Notes under the pieces: model-generated | What the model saw: only the letters and a program-made list of their open reading frames with translations | Told to the model about the DNA's origin: nothing | Databases searched by the model: none | Made by a program: the position numbers and the translations under genes | In this document: one piece after another, positions 44,965 to 56,663 of the stretch | How the letters are laid out: each line of letters starts with the position of its first letter | Numbering within the stretch: the stretch's first letter is position 1 | DNA from: Cololabis saira | Taxonomy: Eukaryota; Chordata; Actinopteri; Beloniformes; Belonidae | Length of the DNA: 64,000 nucleotides | Reading direction: 5' to 3' | NCBI RefSeq assembly: GCF_033807715.1 | Contig: NC_084587.1 | Coordinates: 11,143,916-11,207,915 of the forward strand

Positions 44965-47083
44965 ATGAAATCCATCCTGATCGTAGCCTGCGTCCTTGGG
45001 ATTGCTCTCTGTGCCCCAGTAAGGATGAATCTTTGTTTCTTAAACATTTCACTTGTCAGGAAGTCTTGCAATTTCAATTTATAATCCATATTGCAAGCTG
45101 CAAACAGACCTACCACACCTTAGGGTGCACAGTAGCTGCTTTGGAGTTATGGATAATCAGATTTAGATCTGCATTTTTTCAATGATTATGGCCCTGCAGA
45201 TGCTGAATGCTGTCATTTCTTTTTTTTCCCCTTAATGCTTAGCATTCTAAGCATTTCTTGACTGTGCCACTTTTCATTTGAGAACAAAACTTATCAACAT
45301 GTTTGTGTTAATCATTGATTATCTGCATTACATGAAATGTGAATTCTTTTTTTTCCTCATAACAGTCACAGTACAAGGAGTTTAACATCAATCTGGCCCC
45401 AGCTGAGGTAAAGTAATAAAAAAGACACAAAGACACCCTAAAAGTCACCTATTGTACCATCATGATTGAACTCTGCACAAGGTGTTATTAGCTGTTCACT
45501 ATTGGCAATAATCAATTTTCAGCTGGAGTGATGTCTTTAACTTTTATATCTCTATTTCTGCACTCAGAAAAAGCCTGTTTTCATCTAAAAGAGTGTTTGC
45601 TAAATGTATTTTTCACAGGCTGCCCAGGCTATCCCTGCAGGAGTCCCTGCTACACAACTGGAAGTTGTAAGAGCTTGAAAATCAGGATTTTGCACTTTTA
45701 AAGACACACTGATTCAGTTATGAGTCTTGTAAAAGGTAATCATGGCTGTTTTCATTCTAGCTGCTCCCAGTTAACGACCAGATGCAGCTTGCTGGCGGAC
45801 CTGTAAGTGAAATATTACACTTCAGTAATTACATCAAATAAGTAAAGACTCTGAAGTCAGAATTTAAGAAGCAGTGTTGACCTTCTTGACAATCTGAGTA
45901 AATGCTGTTTTAAAAAAGGAAGCATACTTGAAGTACTGTAATGTATTTCAATCAATGCACAATGTATTTTCACTGAAAGGTCCGCGGCTTCATCAAGCAG
46001 GAGATCCCAAAGCCAAATGGTGAAGACGATGAGCTGGTAGGTGTCTGAGAAGTTCACATTTTCACATAGGAAATTCTTGGTAATTGCTAATGATTGCAAT
46101 CTCTTTCTCATCTGCCCCAGTACTACCCCTTCGGATTCGATCCTGCCGCCCCTGCAGCTCCTGCCGCCCCTGCAGCTCCAGCTCCAGCTGCTCCGGCGGT
46201 CGTAGCTGTCGCAGCTGTTCCAGCTGCCCCAGCCGACACTGCCGTTCTTGTGGCCGTTGTTGCCCCTGTAAGTATTGCTATTCGTTTTCAAAGTAAACAC
46301 TCCCTGAACAAACAGTGAGATGCTGATCATGCTTTTATTTTAAATGATTCTGTACAATGATGCTTTCAAGCACCTGCAGAGGGAGTCAAGGCTGAATTAG
46401 GGTTCTGCGTCACACCAACGCAGAGCACACGCTGCAGCCGTGACGCCGTGCTGAACCCTTCAGACTTCTCCGTCTCTCCATTTGGTCGCAGTGCAGTACC
46501 CCCCGCGGCCACTAGTTAGCGATCTTTTTCTGAATGGTTTATCCGACTTTTTCCGGTCACAGTAAATCAAAGAGATAAGGACAACTATTGTGCAAAAAAG
46601 CAAAACAAAAAAAATCACATATAAATGAAGAAAAGAGCCCTGAAAGTTCACTACTGATTCAAACCGGAAACCGGAAATGCTACGCTTTCAAACGAACCAA
46701 TCACAGCCCTCTCTGTCTGTGTGTGGTCTGCGTCTCCTCGATGCGTAGTTACAATTTTCGGGAGGTGCACGTCAGTTACGCCGCAGGTGACGGCGTGTGT
46801 TCTGCGTGGACGCAGACCACACGCCGTAGGCACGGCGCCATTTTGACGCAGAAGCATAATTCAGCCTTTACAGTTATAGTAGTGGAAGAGGGCAACAGGT
46901 TCATTTCAGTAAGGTAGCAGTGCAACAGTGCCAGTCTTCAAATTGCCTGTGCTGTGGAGAAACACCGTGTCATCAATCAGAGCATGTGTTGTAGTTTTGC
47001 ATTGTTCCTCATTGGGTCAGCATAACCCTCTGTCATTTCAGGCTGCCAAACCCAGTGATGATGATGAGGAGGAGGACGACTGA
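44965..47083 (+). CDS. Ala/Pro-rich SCPP with acidic C-terminus (143 aa), scpp9/fa93e10 candidate
   Basis: Seven coding exons, all phase 0: 44965-45018, 45366-45407, 45619-45666, 45761-45802, 45980-46036, 46121-46267, 47042-47083. The signal peptide is MKSILIVACVLGIALCAP. Then SQYKEFNINLAPAE, a linker, VRGFIKQEIPKPNGEDDEL, YYPFGFDPAAPAAPAAPAA with more Ala/Pro/Val, and a last exon AAKPSDDDEEEDD. The acidic tail could bind calcium. The GFIK...IP...E(L/V) exon followed by a YP exon is shared with the next gene downstream. It is a secreted P/Q/A-rich SCPP next to odam; position suggests scpp9 (fa93e10), but I do not recognise the sequence surely enough to assign it. Intron 6 contains a DNA element (46388-46868). 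Confidence 0.78.
46388..46868. mobile_element. Short inverted-repeat element in an SCPP intron
   Basis: AAGGCTGAATTAGGGTTCTG at the left and its near-complement (GACGCAGAAGCATAATTCAGCCTT) at the right enclose 481 bp. The CGCAGAG...CACGCCGTAGG... subterminal sequence links it to the palindromic modules at 9486-9592, 30700-30772 and 56308-56395. Non-coding, probably a non-autonomous DNA transposon. Confidence 0.7.
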
Positions 47084-47531
47084 AAATACCTGAGTCAGCA
47101 GCAGACTCGTTTGTGCAAACAGGTACGGCCCAGACACCCATTAGAAAAGAAACTCACTCATTCGCAGGGCTTTTCCTTCCTTATTAAAGTATATTATCAT
47201 TTGAGACGTGAACAAACTAATTTCACCTTAGGGTGACACATCATTTACTCTGTTCTCATTTCAGGTGGCCAGTGGTACAACTTCAGCAGTCAACCCAGAT
47301 GAAAGATGACCAGTCAGCAATGCTGCAGTCTAAATCCTGAAAAGATTTGGTGCTCTGCTTTTTTAAAGAAACTTCACTGCGCATTTGGTGCTTTTTCTAA
47401 TTCAAATGGAAAAAATAAGCTAATCCTGTGACAGAAATGGTGCATTGGGGTGAAATGTCATTGTTTTTATATTCCTGCTTGTGGTGTCCTCAACTAAAGC
47501 ATATTTCCGCTCATGACTGTGCGTCATCACA

Positions 47532-47537
47532 AATAAA
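47532..47537 (+). terminator. Polyadenylation signal of the Ala/Pro-rich SCPP gene
   Basis: AATAAA in CACAAATAAAATG, about 270 bases into the last non-coding exon. Confidence 0.65.
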
Positions 47538-47559
47538 ATGAAAGTAATGCATTTATTTT

Positions 47560-48480
47560 GTCTTTTGTGGTTCTTTACCTCCCATAAATATAAAGTATCA
47601 TGAGTGATAGCATTAGAAACATTCTATAAAAATCATTGCTCAATGTCTCAGACTTAAGGGACGTAAGAGACTGCTTTGGTTCATTCAACCTGGCAACCAC
47701 GAACTATATTATCGAAATACATAATTCAGAGGTTTCAAGGAAACAGTATCATCTTCTTCTATACTTAAGTAGAAGTACAGATACAGTACTTGTGTGACAA
47801 AAGACTGGTAAACGTAAAAGTATTGATTCACCTTCAAGTACAGAGTCTTTAATATAGAAATGTAAGAAGTAAAAATTTTATATTATTAATATTACATCAT
47901 AACACATCTCAATTAGCATTACCCTTTTATTTTTTATTTTATTAACCTACAGAGTGCTGGTACAGGAAACAAAATCCCCAGAGATCCAGCTGCAAGTTAA
48001 AAATAATCAAGACTGAACTGACCAGTGGTCCTATTGCATCGCTAAAGTTGTGAAATGACTTCCATGAAATTATGAATAAGCTAATAAGAACAACTGGAAA
48101 TAGACTTTATGACTTTAACATCATGTGTTTAGATGTAAGGAGCAAAACTAAAAAGTCTTCAGGTCAATTCATCGTAAAATTGAGCAGGTGCTGAATGCAG
48201 CTGAGAGATTTAGTCTATGGTGGAAATACAATGGTACAAGATTCATTTGAATCAGTGGAAATACATATGTACATATATGTATGTATGTTGGTTTTATGTA
48301 ACCCATGTAGGCTCTGAGTGAAGCAGTGAAGGTGCTCTGCCCCAGACAGTGTAATCAACCTGAGTCTGCCATTACTCAGCGAGTGGATTTGACCACTGGT
48401 CATTTAGTAAAGCTGAAGACTAGACGCTTGCACTAAACCCCGTCATTGGTGTGACTTCACTCCCTGTGGCTGTAATTGGC
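47560..48480. other. Intergenic region between the two P/Q-rich SCPP genes
   Basis: AT-rich, no recognised exon or repeat. It must hold the promoter-proximal control sequence of the next gene. Confidence 0.4.
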
Positions 48481-48500
48481 TCTTCAGGGAGTGGGCACCC

Positions 48501-48508
48501 TATAAAAG
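48501..48508 (+). promoter_or_regulatory. TATA box of the Pro/Gln-rich SCPP gene
   Basis: TATAAAAG about 30 bases upstream of a likely non-coding first exon (about 48535-48610), which ends at a strong donor AGAGG|GTGAGT. Confidence 0.75.
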
Positions 48509-48698
48509 TCAAAGCTCTGTGCCCGATAAGATACGATCAGCTGGAGTCATTTCATCGTGAACCTTCATTGTTTGATCTTCTCTCTTCTGTGTTTGTCTGT
48601 AATTCAGAGGGTGAGTTGATAAATATTTGTCCAATGGAAAGATCTAGAGGGACTTCTTCAGAATTTATAATGATGAATGTTGTCTATGTAGGACAAAA

Positions 48699-51616
48699 AT
48701 GAAACTTGCCATCCTGTGCCTGTGTCTGGCTAGCACCGCCTGCGCTGTACCAGTAAGTAGTCACATGCCACTTTCATACGAAAACAATCTTCATTTTCCT
48801 AGAATATGTCTAATTTTCATCTGTTTCACCAATATCTGTTTGTATTTTTAGTATCAGTACCTTCCACATTATGCAGGTTCCAGACCGCAGGCACCACTGA
48901 CACAGGTAATCAAGCTTAGCCTGCAGTGTTAAACTTCAGGTTTTTATTTATATTCGAGTTTTGATAAATGAAATAACATAGAAATATTGCTATAGAAGAT
49001 TGACAGTGTGGTGACAATTATGTTTTATTTTCTTTACTATTAATTTAGGTGAAAAATTCCCTCACAGCTGGTTTCCCACAAATAGGAGTTCCTGGAGCTT
49101 ATAGTGTGGAAATGGTATGTCACACTCATTTTTTTTAAAACACCCCATTCGTCTTTTGAATTACACATAAATTAAGCATACCTTCTGTATGGATGCTGTT
49201 GACGCTGTTCACCATACCCATGTACTTTTGTGCTTTTGTTAAGTACTACCCTCACGGATTTTTCGGCGGTGCAACTGGAGCAAACCAAGGACAGGTAAGA
49301 ATACATAGATTTCTCTCGCTCTCCTTTTTCTAATAAATATGGGTCAAAACAAGCATTCAGTTTTTATGGTCCCCGATTGTGGAACAGCCTCCCGGAGAAC
49401 CTCAGGGCCGCAGAGACTGTTGATGTTTTTAAAAAGAGGCTCAAGACCCATCTCTTTAATCAGGCTTTTAACTGACTCATTTAACTCTTTTAAATTTCTT
49501 ATGCTCACCCTTATTTTTATTGGATCTTACTACTCTGTTTTATATTTAGTTTATCCTTTTTTATCATAATTTATTTTCATTGTTTTATCTTAAAGGAGCT
49601 GTATGTAAGAGCAATAATAAAATGAGTCATAAAATGACCCCGATATGTCAACAGACATTTAAAAATCATGTTCATTTCAAATACTTATGTCACTGACAAC
49701 AGCACTCAAGCCAGGATATTCCAGTTTAAAAAGAGGAGTTGCAGCCCTCAACTGATGTTTATGTTGTCATTTTTTGTTTTGGCCTGAAGCTCCACCCTCC
49801 ACCTATCTCCCAATCACCAAGTCAGTATTGTTTCTGAAGCTCCACCCTCCACCTATCTCCCAATCACCAAGTCAGTATTGTTTCGGCATCCGGGTTGCCA
49901 GCTCGGCTCTAATTATCTCAGCCATGGCAGCCTACGTTCCTGCTGCATTCTGCAGCCTACCTGGCAACCTCTGGTCGGGGGGAGGAGGGGGAGGGTACAC
50001 GCCGCTCAACAATATTTTGAAAGTGACTGCAGTACCAGTTTTGGCCATTTCTTACAGACGGCTCCTTTAATGTTTTATCTAAATATTTTAGTCGTTATTT
50101 ATGGTCTATTTTATACATTTTACTGTCTTATTCCTTTAGTTTTTAATGTCTTGCTTTTTAGACATACTTTTAGGATTTTATGTTATGTTATACTCTTTTA
50201 AACTCTTTTACTGTATTTTATCCTGCTTTCTTGTAGCTTTTATCTCCAGTGTTTCCTCATGGGGAGCCTCCATGCTGGGAGTGACTCTGGCCTGCAGGGG
50301 GTCGTCCTGGGGGTCGTCCTGGCCTGGATGGTTGTGGAGCTCTGCACCACGGCTTCACCGCTGTGGTGTGGACTCCTCTATCCGTCCGGGCCGGGATGGT
50401 CTCTGTGCCCCCCCCCCCCCTTGTAGCTGCGGGCTATGAGACCTCCTGGCGTGGACGGCTCCCTGTTACCGTTTCCTCACCTGGATCCTCTGTGCCTAGC
50501 CATGTCTGCACCGTGTGTCTGCTTGTGTCTGTCTGTGTGTGTGCGGGGAGGGGGGGGGGGGCATTAATACATTTTATGTTTATGTTTTATGGAAAGCACT
50601 TTGTGTTACATTTTTTGTATGAAAGGTGCTTTACAAATAAAGTTTGATTTGATTTGATTTCAAAACATGACATAACTGGCTTTGCTTTTTGTTGATTTCT
50701 TTCTTTGTAGAGCGTTGGATTTATCAAGTACTCCATTCCACAGCCACCAGGCAGACAGAGTTTGGAAGTCGTAAGTGTTCATGTTCTTCTACTAAGTGTT
50801 TGTTTGATATGATAAAGCACTTGTAGAAGAAGGTTTATTAATGTTTATTTTTACATTTACAGATGTACCCCTACGACTTTGCTCAACAAAGGGTAAAGGT
50901 TTATATTTGATATGCCTTCTCATGGATTCATGCAAAAATGATAGTAATGATAATATGTGACAGGACTGAGTAAAATATTTATTTATTTTTGCACCAGATA
51001 CTGCAGCACATTCCTCCAATGACAAATCGCCCTGTCATGCAAGACGTGAGACTTTTTTGTTGTTGTTAGAATTCCAAAGATCCATTTTCAGATTTCAGAT
51101 TTTTTGACAAACATATTTCATTTACTGTCTGTATTTGTTTCTCACAGGTTCTCCCATTTGAATATCAACCTCAAAATCCCCAGCAAGGCATGAATGTAAG
51201 AAACAATGAAAAAAGGATTTATGCATACATACTGTATATATGTTTATTTGAAAGAGTGACAAAAGTTTGGACACACTTTTCCAATTAATTTGCATGGCAA
51301 AGTGTGTCCAAACTTTGAACCTGTAGATTGTGTGTGTATGTGTGTTTCTATGTATGCTTTGAACCAGATTACTTAAATTGTTCCCAATTTCCTTTTTTTC
51401 ACGTTTCTTCTTCCAGATGCCATCCTTTGATGCCAATGCTATTCCATCCCAAAATCCACTGCAGCCACTCCAACAGGACCAGCCCACACAGACGAGCCAG
51501 GTAACCTTAAATTACCTTTACAAAGAAACAAAAGAAACAGTACTGATACACGGATATAAAATGAAAGTGAAATAAAGCTTCCTTTTCTGTCATTGCAGGT
51601 GCCACCAAAAATGTGA
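48699..51616 (+). CDS. scpp5: Pro/Gln-rich SCPP (170 aa), probable scpp5
   Basis: Ten coding exons, all phase 0: 48699-48752, 48852-48905, 49049-49114, 49244-49294, 50711-50770, 50863-50892, 50998-51045, 51148-51195, 51417-51500, 51599-51616. The signal peptide is MKLAILCLCLASTACAVP. The mature part has aromatic/Pro blocks (YQYLPHYAGSRPQAPL, YYPHGFFGG, SVGFIKYSIPQPPGRQSLEV, MYPYDFAQQR, VLPFEYQPQ) and ends VPPKM. P/Q-rich SCPPs are secreted enamel/enameloid-type matrix proteins with little fixed structure. The N-terminus, many tiny symmetrical exons and place beside odam fit teleost SCPP5; the exact name is my judgement from memory. Intron 4 is swollen by an L2 LINE tail and a nested short element. 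Poly(A) signals are at 51791 and about 51915. Confidence 0.75.
49330..50662 (+). mobile_element. L2-type LINE 3' end in an scpp5 intron
   Basis: The frame [20 protein letters not shown] ... FKKRLKTHLFNQAFN then stop is the universal C-terminus of fish L2-type LINEs. The 3' UTR runs to the tail AAATAAAGTTTGATTTGATT at about 50660. It is sense-oriented with the host gene and interrupted by a nested short element. Confidence 0.8.
49595..50065. mobile_element. Short TTAA-flanked element nested in the L2 tail
   Basis: AGGAGCTGTATGTAAGAGC opens it and the near-complement (TTACAGACGGCTCCT) closes it, with TTAA on both sides. It includes a 50-bp perfect tandem duplication (about 49786-49885, unit starting CTGAAGCTCCACCCTCCACC). 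Confidence 0.7.
51260..51318. repeat. Inverted repeat (hairpin) in the second-last scpp5 intron region
   Basis: AAAGTTTGGACACACTT and its complement flank a loop of about 20 bases. It is probably a tiny Tc1-type miniature element; the transcript would fold into a stem here. Confidence 0.7.
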
Positions 51617-51790
51617 AGAGTGATTTATTCCTCCTCAGATGTCTTCATCTGAAAACAACTTTGACATTTTTTTTTCATGAATGCAGAAATAATAATGGGA
51701 TAAATAGGAATGTTAGGACATTGACATATAACAGGATCATCTGCATAGTTTGAATTATTTCTGAAGAACTATTTGACTCACTTTTCCTTT

Positions 51791-51796
51791 AATAAA
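51791..51796 (+). terminator. Polyadenylation signal of the Pro/Gln-rich SCPP gene
   Basis: AATAAA about 175 bases after the TGA stop codon, followed by a second AAATAAAC at about 51914. Confidence 0.65.
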
Positions 51797-51929
51797 CTTG
51801 AACCTGTTGTAGGCATGTAGACTATAAAATTAACTCACATGCTGTATGCTGAATTTTCACATTATCTTCATATTATTTATTTCTAACCTCTTTTTATGTC
51901 ATTTTCTTTTAAGAAATAAACTCTATGAA

Positions 51930-53440
51930 GCAATGTTATTTGCAGTTTTCCTTTTTCTTTGAATCTTTTGGAAAATTGTCATTGTTTATACATGGTAGCC
52001 AGAGGTGATAATGGTACAACTGTACTGTCAGCTGACATTGAAGCCAAGCGTTTGTATTTAGGGTCTACCAGAGATATCATTGGGCTGACAAATGGAGCCC
52101 ATGTGAGATTGTCTGGTGTAAATTGCACATTTGGGCCCACTTGTGTGGTCAGCCCCCACTTGTGTGGTTAGCCCAAGTGGATAAGACGTCTATTGGGGTT
52201 GAATCCATAACCATTTCTTACCCTGGCCCCATTTTTTTAGCACATTAATGTCGCAGATAGGTCTCACATATAAATATAGTTGGCTCACCTAGCTCCAGGT
52301 ACAATGCAACCTAAACCATAACATTTGGAGTTTAAACCAAAACTAAGCTGGGAGTTGGACCTGACTGCATTGTAGGAACAAAGACAGGTTTAACAGTTAA
52401 ACTGGTGAAAATCTAGAAATGCACTTTATTGTACAGATTAACCTTGTGAATTCAGTACTATGAAATTACATATCTTGAAAACTGATTTAACATACATCAA
52501 AAATAATATCTATTTACCATAGTAAATTAATAGTATCCATTGAATCCTACCACCATTAATGTGTTTGAATACAAACTGATTTGATAATTTAATTTTAACC
52601 AGCTAATCAACACTTAGGTTGGAGTGCGTAAGAAGGATAGTCACTGAAATGAACCGACAATTTAAGGAACTCTTCAAGTTACACAGACTGGCAAGACATG
52701 AAAGGAAATCCTAATAGCCTCGACGAGTGACTCAAGTCTGTCAAATGCGGTTGCAAGCTGATCAAAAGCTAACAGGCAGAACAGTACAACATAATTATTA
52801 GTCTAAAATGAACATCAGCAAAAGCCAAAAAGCTACAACATGGCATTCCTCCACCCATGAAATCAGTCAAACATTGGGCAATTTACCAGCTGGTAGGTTG
52901 TAATTAATGTCTATAGTTGTACATGAGCCGTGGACAGGAGCAGGTGCAGGTGCAGTTCATTGATGCAAATACTTTAAAAAAGCCTTGTTGAAATTGGCAG
53001 CTATAGCCATCTTCAGCAACAATTCTCACATTTTCTTTTTCAAAGTAAAAAGGCAAACTTACCATTCTCAAGCTAAATTATGATTTTAACAAATCATTTT
53101 AGGAGATTCCTTGAGTATAGACCCAACAGAGCTGAGACGCAAAGGCCTTATTGAAGCAAAATGAACACTGATATGGCAAGATTTGCTCAACAACCAAATG
53201 TGCACTGTGCTCAACAAGCCAGGAAATGTCACCGCTCCTGCCAAATCGTTTGATAGCGATAGAAAACAGCACAGTGACAGTCATTCTCCAGCAGGTCAAA
53301 TCCAGTCAGGTATTAGGCAATAGTTGACATTAACATTTTTGTGTGTGCTTACACATGTGCATGCCTGTTTCCACACTGTGATCTCCCTGAATACCTGTTG
53401 CCCTAGGAATGTCTATATTTTTGTTGTTCTCTCTTTTAGA
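51930..53440. other. Intergenic region without recognised features
   Basis: No exon-like structure, no named repeat; several short open frames without domains. Confidence 0.4.
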
Positions 53441-53449
53441 GGCTGCGTG

Positions 53450-54560
53450 CGAGTAAATGAGGCTAAATAAATAATGTAACTGGTGTGTAGGGTGAGATAC
53501 ATGTCTCCTTGGCAGATTAGATAGAAAGAGTTATCGTCATTACACAAAAACTGTACAACAAAATTAGAAGTGTAGTCTGTAAAGGCATTTTTGGCATCCA
53601 GTCATAAATAGTATATACATGGCATTTTAGAAAGTATATAAAACATTTTTTTTCCTACCGGTACATCAATCAAACACCCTTAAAATACCTGGCAGACATC
53701 AAGTCTCTGTTGATGCTGAGTTCAGAGATCTGATGGCCCATGAGAAGAAACGGTTTTTGAGTCTGTTAGCGCTTGCCTTTATACTCTACAGTTTCCCAGA
53801 GGCGATACTGTGAACAGGTGGCGCTCTGGGTGGTGAGTGTCTTTAAGGATACTTCTGACTTTCAGGAGTTAGAAGTGTCCTTGAGGATACTTCTGACTCT
53901 GGAGAGGCAGCAGGCCCTGGAGAAGTCTGGGAGGGGAGGGTAGTGGGCAATTTATGATTTTCTGTACTTGTTCTAGTGACAGTCTGCAGCATTTTCCTGT
54001 CAAAAGCAGAGGAGCTGGTATACCACGAAGTGATGCACTACATAACATGGTCTTGGTGGTATTGCGGTAGAACGATAGTAGCAGTTTTTTTCGAAGCATC
54101 TCAATTAAGTGCAATCATTGCACTTAATGTATGATATGTATGTCCCAAGAAACATAAAGGTCTAAATCCTCTGTCCTCCTTCCCTAGACATCTATAAAGT
54201 AAGTAAGATGCATATATAACCCTTGGTTTTAGATGCATCTTACTTTAGGAGGTTCCTGGCTCTATCAGTTTCTGGATTTCATCCGTATAAGGTGTCTTCT
54301 CTACACCCATAATTAGCCCAATGACAGTTGTGTCAAGTCTTGTGGTTTGTGGATGGTCTGTAAAACAAGTCTTTGATCCAGGCAAAGGTGGGGGAAGGAA
54401 GTCCAAATCATGGTCGTTTGTCAGCCAGGCTTTTTTGGAATTATTGTGTTGAAGGCAGAAATATTATCAACAAAGAACACCCTTACATTGCTCCTACCTG
54501 CTCTGGGCCGGGCAAGAACTTTGTGAAGGATACTGATGGCATCCTCTGTTGATAACCTTT
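53450..54560 (-). mobile_element. Old Rex1/CR1-like LINE remnant
   Basis: On the minus strand fragments read TFMFLGTYIS (54156-54127), MLRKKLLLSFYRNTTKTMLC, ASLRGIPAPLL, KCCRLSLEQVQKIINCPLP and FFSWAIRSLNSA, in the order of the C-terminal RT/thumb region and end of this LINE class (FLGVHIS...YFLRxL...YRSSIES...VVRAAEKIIGCPLP). Many stops and a local duplication of GAGGATACTTCTGACT (53844-53900) show it is ancient. Confidence 0.6.
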
Positions 54561-54569
54561 GATAACCTG

Positions 54570-55395
54570 ATAACCTTTTATGTAATATGATTCAGCATGG
54601 GTTTTAGTTTGGATCAACTTGGATGTTCTTATTTACTTTTAACATTATCCGTGTGGCTTTTTATACATATAAAACAAGTCCAGGTTTTGATGTTCAAAGT
54701 TGTCCCTGCTACTGTATTTAAAACAAACTTGTAGCTCAACAAGAGCTCCTTGTGGCCATTTAGCCTTGGAAGTGTGCCTGAATGTCATCCTGACAGCGGG
54801 ATCAATGGGAAATGCAGTGACAGTGACAGGATCTAACACTCCCAGCAGAGTGCAGGATCCGTGGGCCCAGCCATGACTCCTTAATAATGAGAACGTAGCC
54901 AACTGCTTTCGAATTTTAAGTAAAGGCCTAACCAGGGACAGGGGTTGCAAATTAGCTCTGGCTAGAAACCTGTATGTGTGACATCTGTTTTGTATTTTTT
55001 ATGAAATAATGTTTGATACATTTGTCCCTGTTCAATAAACGTAATAATAAATAATAATAATAAAAACAACAGTCTAAATGTTGGACTTTCCTCTAAATAA
55101 GATATCCCAAAATATTGGAGTATTTTTGGAAGAAAACCCATGGGCAACTTGAAAATTGCCAAACATAAGGGGGCAGCACAGGGAGCTAACTGACCTAAGC
55201 ATTTCTTCTCTCCCCTCAAAAGTGGAAGGAGAGTTTATCAATCAAACTGGCTTTGAGGCTCCACTGACCTCCACCGCACCTTTCCTTGACATCAAACCCT
55301 TATCCTAACCACTCAGGAGGTCACGAGTTCCAATCTATGGTGGAGGTCAGTGGAGCTCTCAGTGGATCTAGAGGAATTGTGACAGTGAAAAGGAT
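54570..55395. other. Intergenic, unassigned
   Basis: Minus-strand frames at 54645-54950 and 54962-55219 have no recognisable domain. The segment 55265-55350 contains an inverted match (TCCACTGACCTCCACCG against TGGTGGAGGTCAGTGGAG), a possible remnant of a small foldback element. Confidence 0.4.
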
Positions 55396-55399
55396 TTAA

Positions 55400-56663
55400 A
55401 GGGGACCTATTATGAAAAACAGGTTTTTTTCTTGTTTTAACATAAAGTGGTCTCCCCTCACCCTGCCAACACAGAAAAGATGAAATCCCATGAATTTCTG
55501 CAAAGTCTTTACCCCCGCCCTGCAGAATCTTCCAGTGTCATGTGACTTCTACGGCCCGTAGATCTGCGCCTATGGTGATGTCACCATAGGCGCTCATTTC
55601 CATAGGTCGGCCTCCGCTGCTGAAACCACGCCCACAACCAGCTCTCTCCGCCGGCTGGAGCTTCAGCCATTGTTTAGAAGCGGTGACTGTTTCCACCGCG
55701 AGGGAGAGTTAAAATGAGGTTTTGCATCGACATTTTCCCGTCATAAAAGGATCAGTGCCCACAGTATGGACCCGGCAACTGCACACGAGTCAGCGGTAAG
55801 TGACGTTAATTTTTTTATGTTATTTATATTTGTATGATCTTTGCATGGGCTAAGTATTTAGCTCAGCTCCGGAGCACCGGGGCCGCATACGGAGCTGCCG
55901 GAGCTGCTCACAGACTGGACCGTCGAGGAGCCCCGGGCGCCGGCGGCTCCGAACCCGGGGGCTCCGGGTTCGGGGCTCCGGGCGCCGGCGGCTCTATTAG
56001 TACCGTAATACATTTTTCTTCTCTTTATGGTTTCAGATCTGCCAAGCAATGCACCTGAAGCTGTTCAACGACACCTTCAGAAGACGCACGGTCCTTCCTT
56101 GAGCCAGCAATAGTGCATAAATGTTATTTATATATTTTAACAATAAAGTTGCCATTTGTGAAAATTCAGTGTTGTGATTTCTTTACAGTTAACATGATCC
56201 ATTTGTCTTGTAACATAAATGAAATGAAGAATTGGAGTAAAGAACTGTGCTGTAACTGTTTAGAATTAAATTAAGTCTTCCTGTGTGAAGACGAGGTGAC
56301 TAAAGGCTGATTTATGGTTCCGCGTTACACCAACACAGAGTCTACGGCGTAGGGTACGCGTCGATTTAACGCAGAACCGTGGAACACGCTTTGTGTACGC
56401 AGCCGCTGCTCTTCTCCCCGGAGCGACGCTTTGTCTCCTCCCCTGCTACACGTCATTCAAGCAGCCAATCAGCACAGATCCTCATTATCATAGCCTCCCC
56501 GCCCCTAAAATGAAGCACAGAAAAAGGCTTTAGAAGCGGTAAAACTAGAGACATGGCCCACAGGCTGAATTTCTGATTTATGTAGAAAAAACAAGCTTTA
56601 GCTTGTTTTTAAGACATTCAAGGCCTTTTTAAAATATACATTAAATGCCATAATATGTCCCCT
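55400..56663 (+). mobile_element. TTAA-flanked DNA transposon copy 2
   Basis: Ends AGGGGACCTATTATGAAAAA and the complement of AGGGGACATATTATGGC are flanked by TTAA (55396-55399, 56664-56667). It is inverted relative to copy 1 and lacks that copy's nested insertion. The palindromic GGTTCCGCGTTACACCAAC module lies at about 56308-56395. Confidence 0.82.
55766..56102 (+). CDS. Mini-gene inside the TTAA-flanked transposon (31 aa, two exons)
   Basis: TCATAAAAGG at 55741 is TATA-like. ATG at 55766 begins MDPATAHESA, then a consensus donor (GCG|GTAAGT) and, after a GC-rich intron, an acceptor (TATGGTTTCAG at 56036) and a second exon ICQAMHLKLFNDTFRRRTVLP with a TGA at 56100-56102. AATAAA follows at 56142. 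Copy 1 keeps the splice sites and second exon but has ACG for ATG and a one-base indel by the stop. It is a real-looking transcription unit but has no recognised domain and may be the shrunken remains of the element's own transposase gene or a captured exon pair. Confidence 0.4.

Larger units (their letters stand above)
44954..47264 (+). other. Splice-defined untranslated parts of the Ala/Pro-rich SCPP transcript
   Basis: A first exon of about 44760-44813 (donor GTACTG) joins 44954 (acceptor GGACAG), 11 bases before the start codon. In the 3' UTR a further intron is likely: donor at 47123 (AAACAG|GTACGG) and acceptor at 47264 (CATTTCAG). The stop codon lies 39 bases before that donor, too near for nonsense-mediated decay to be expected. 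The last exon ends near the AATAAA at 47532. Confidence 0.55.
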
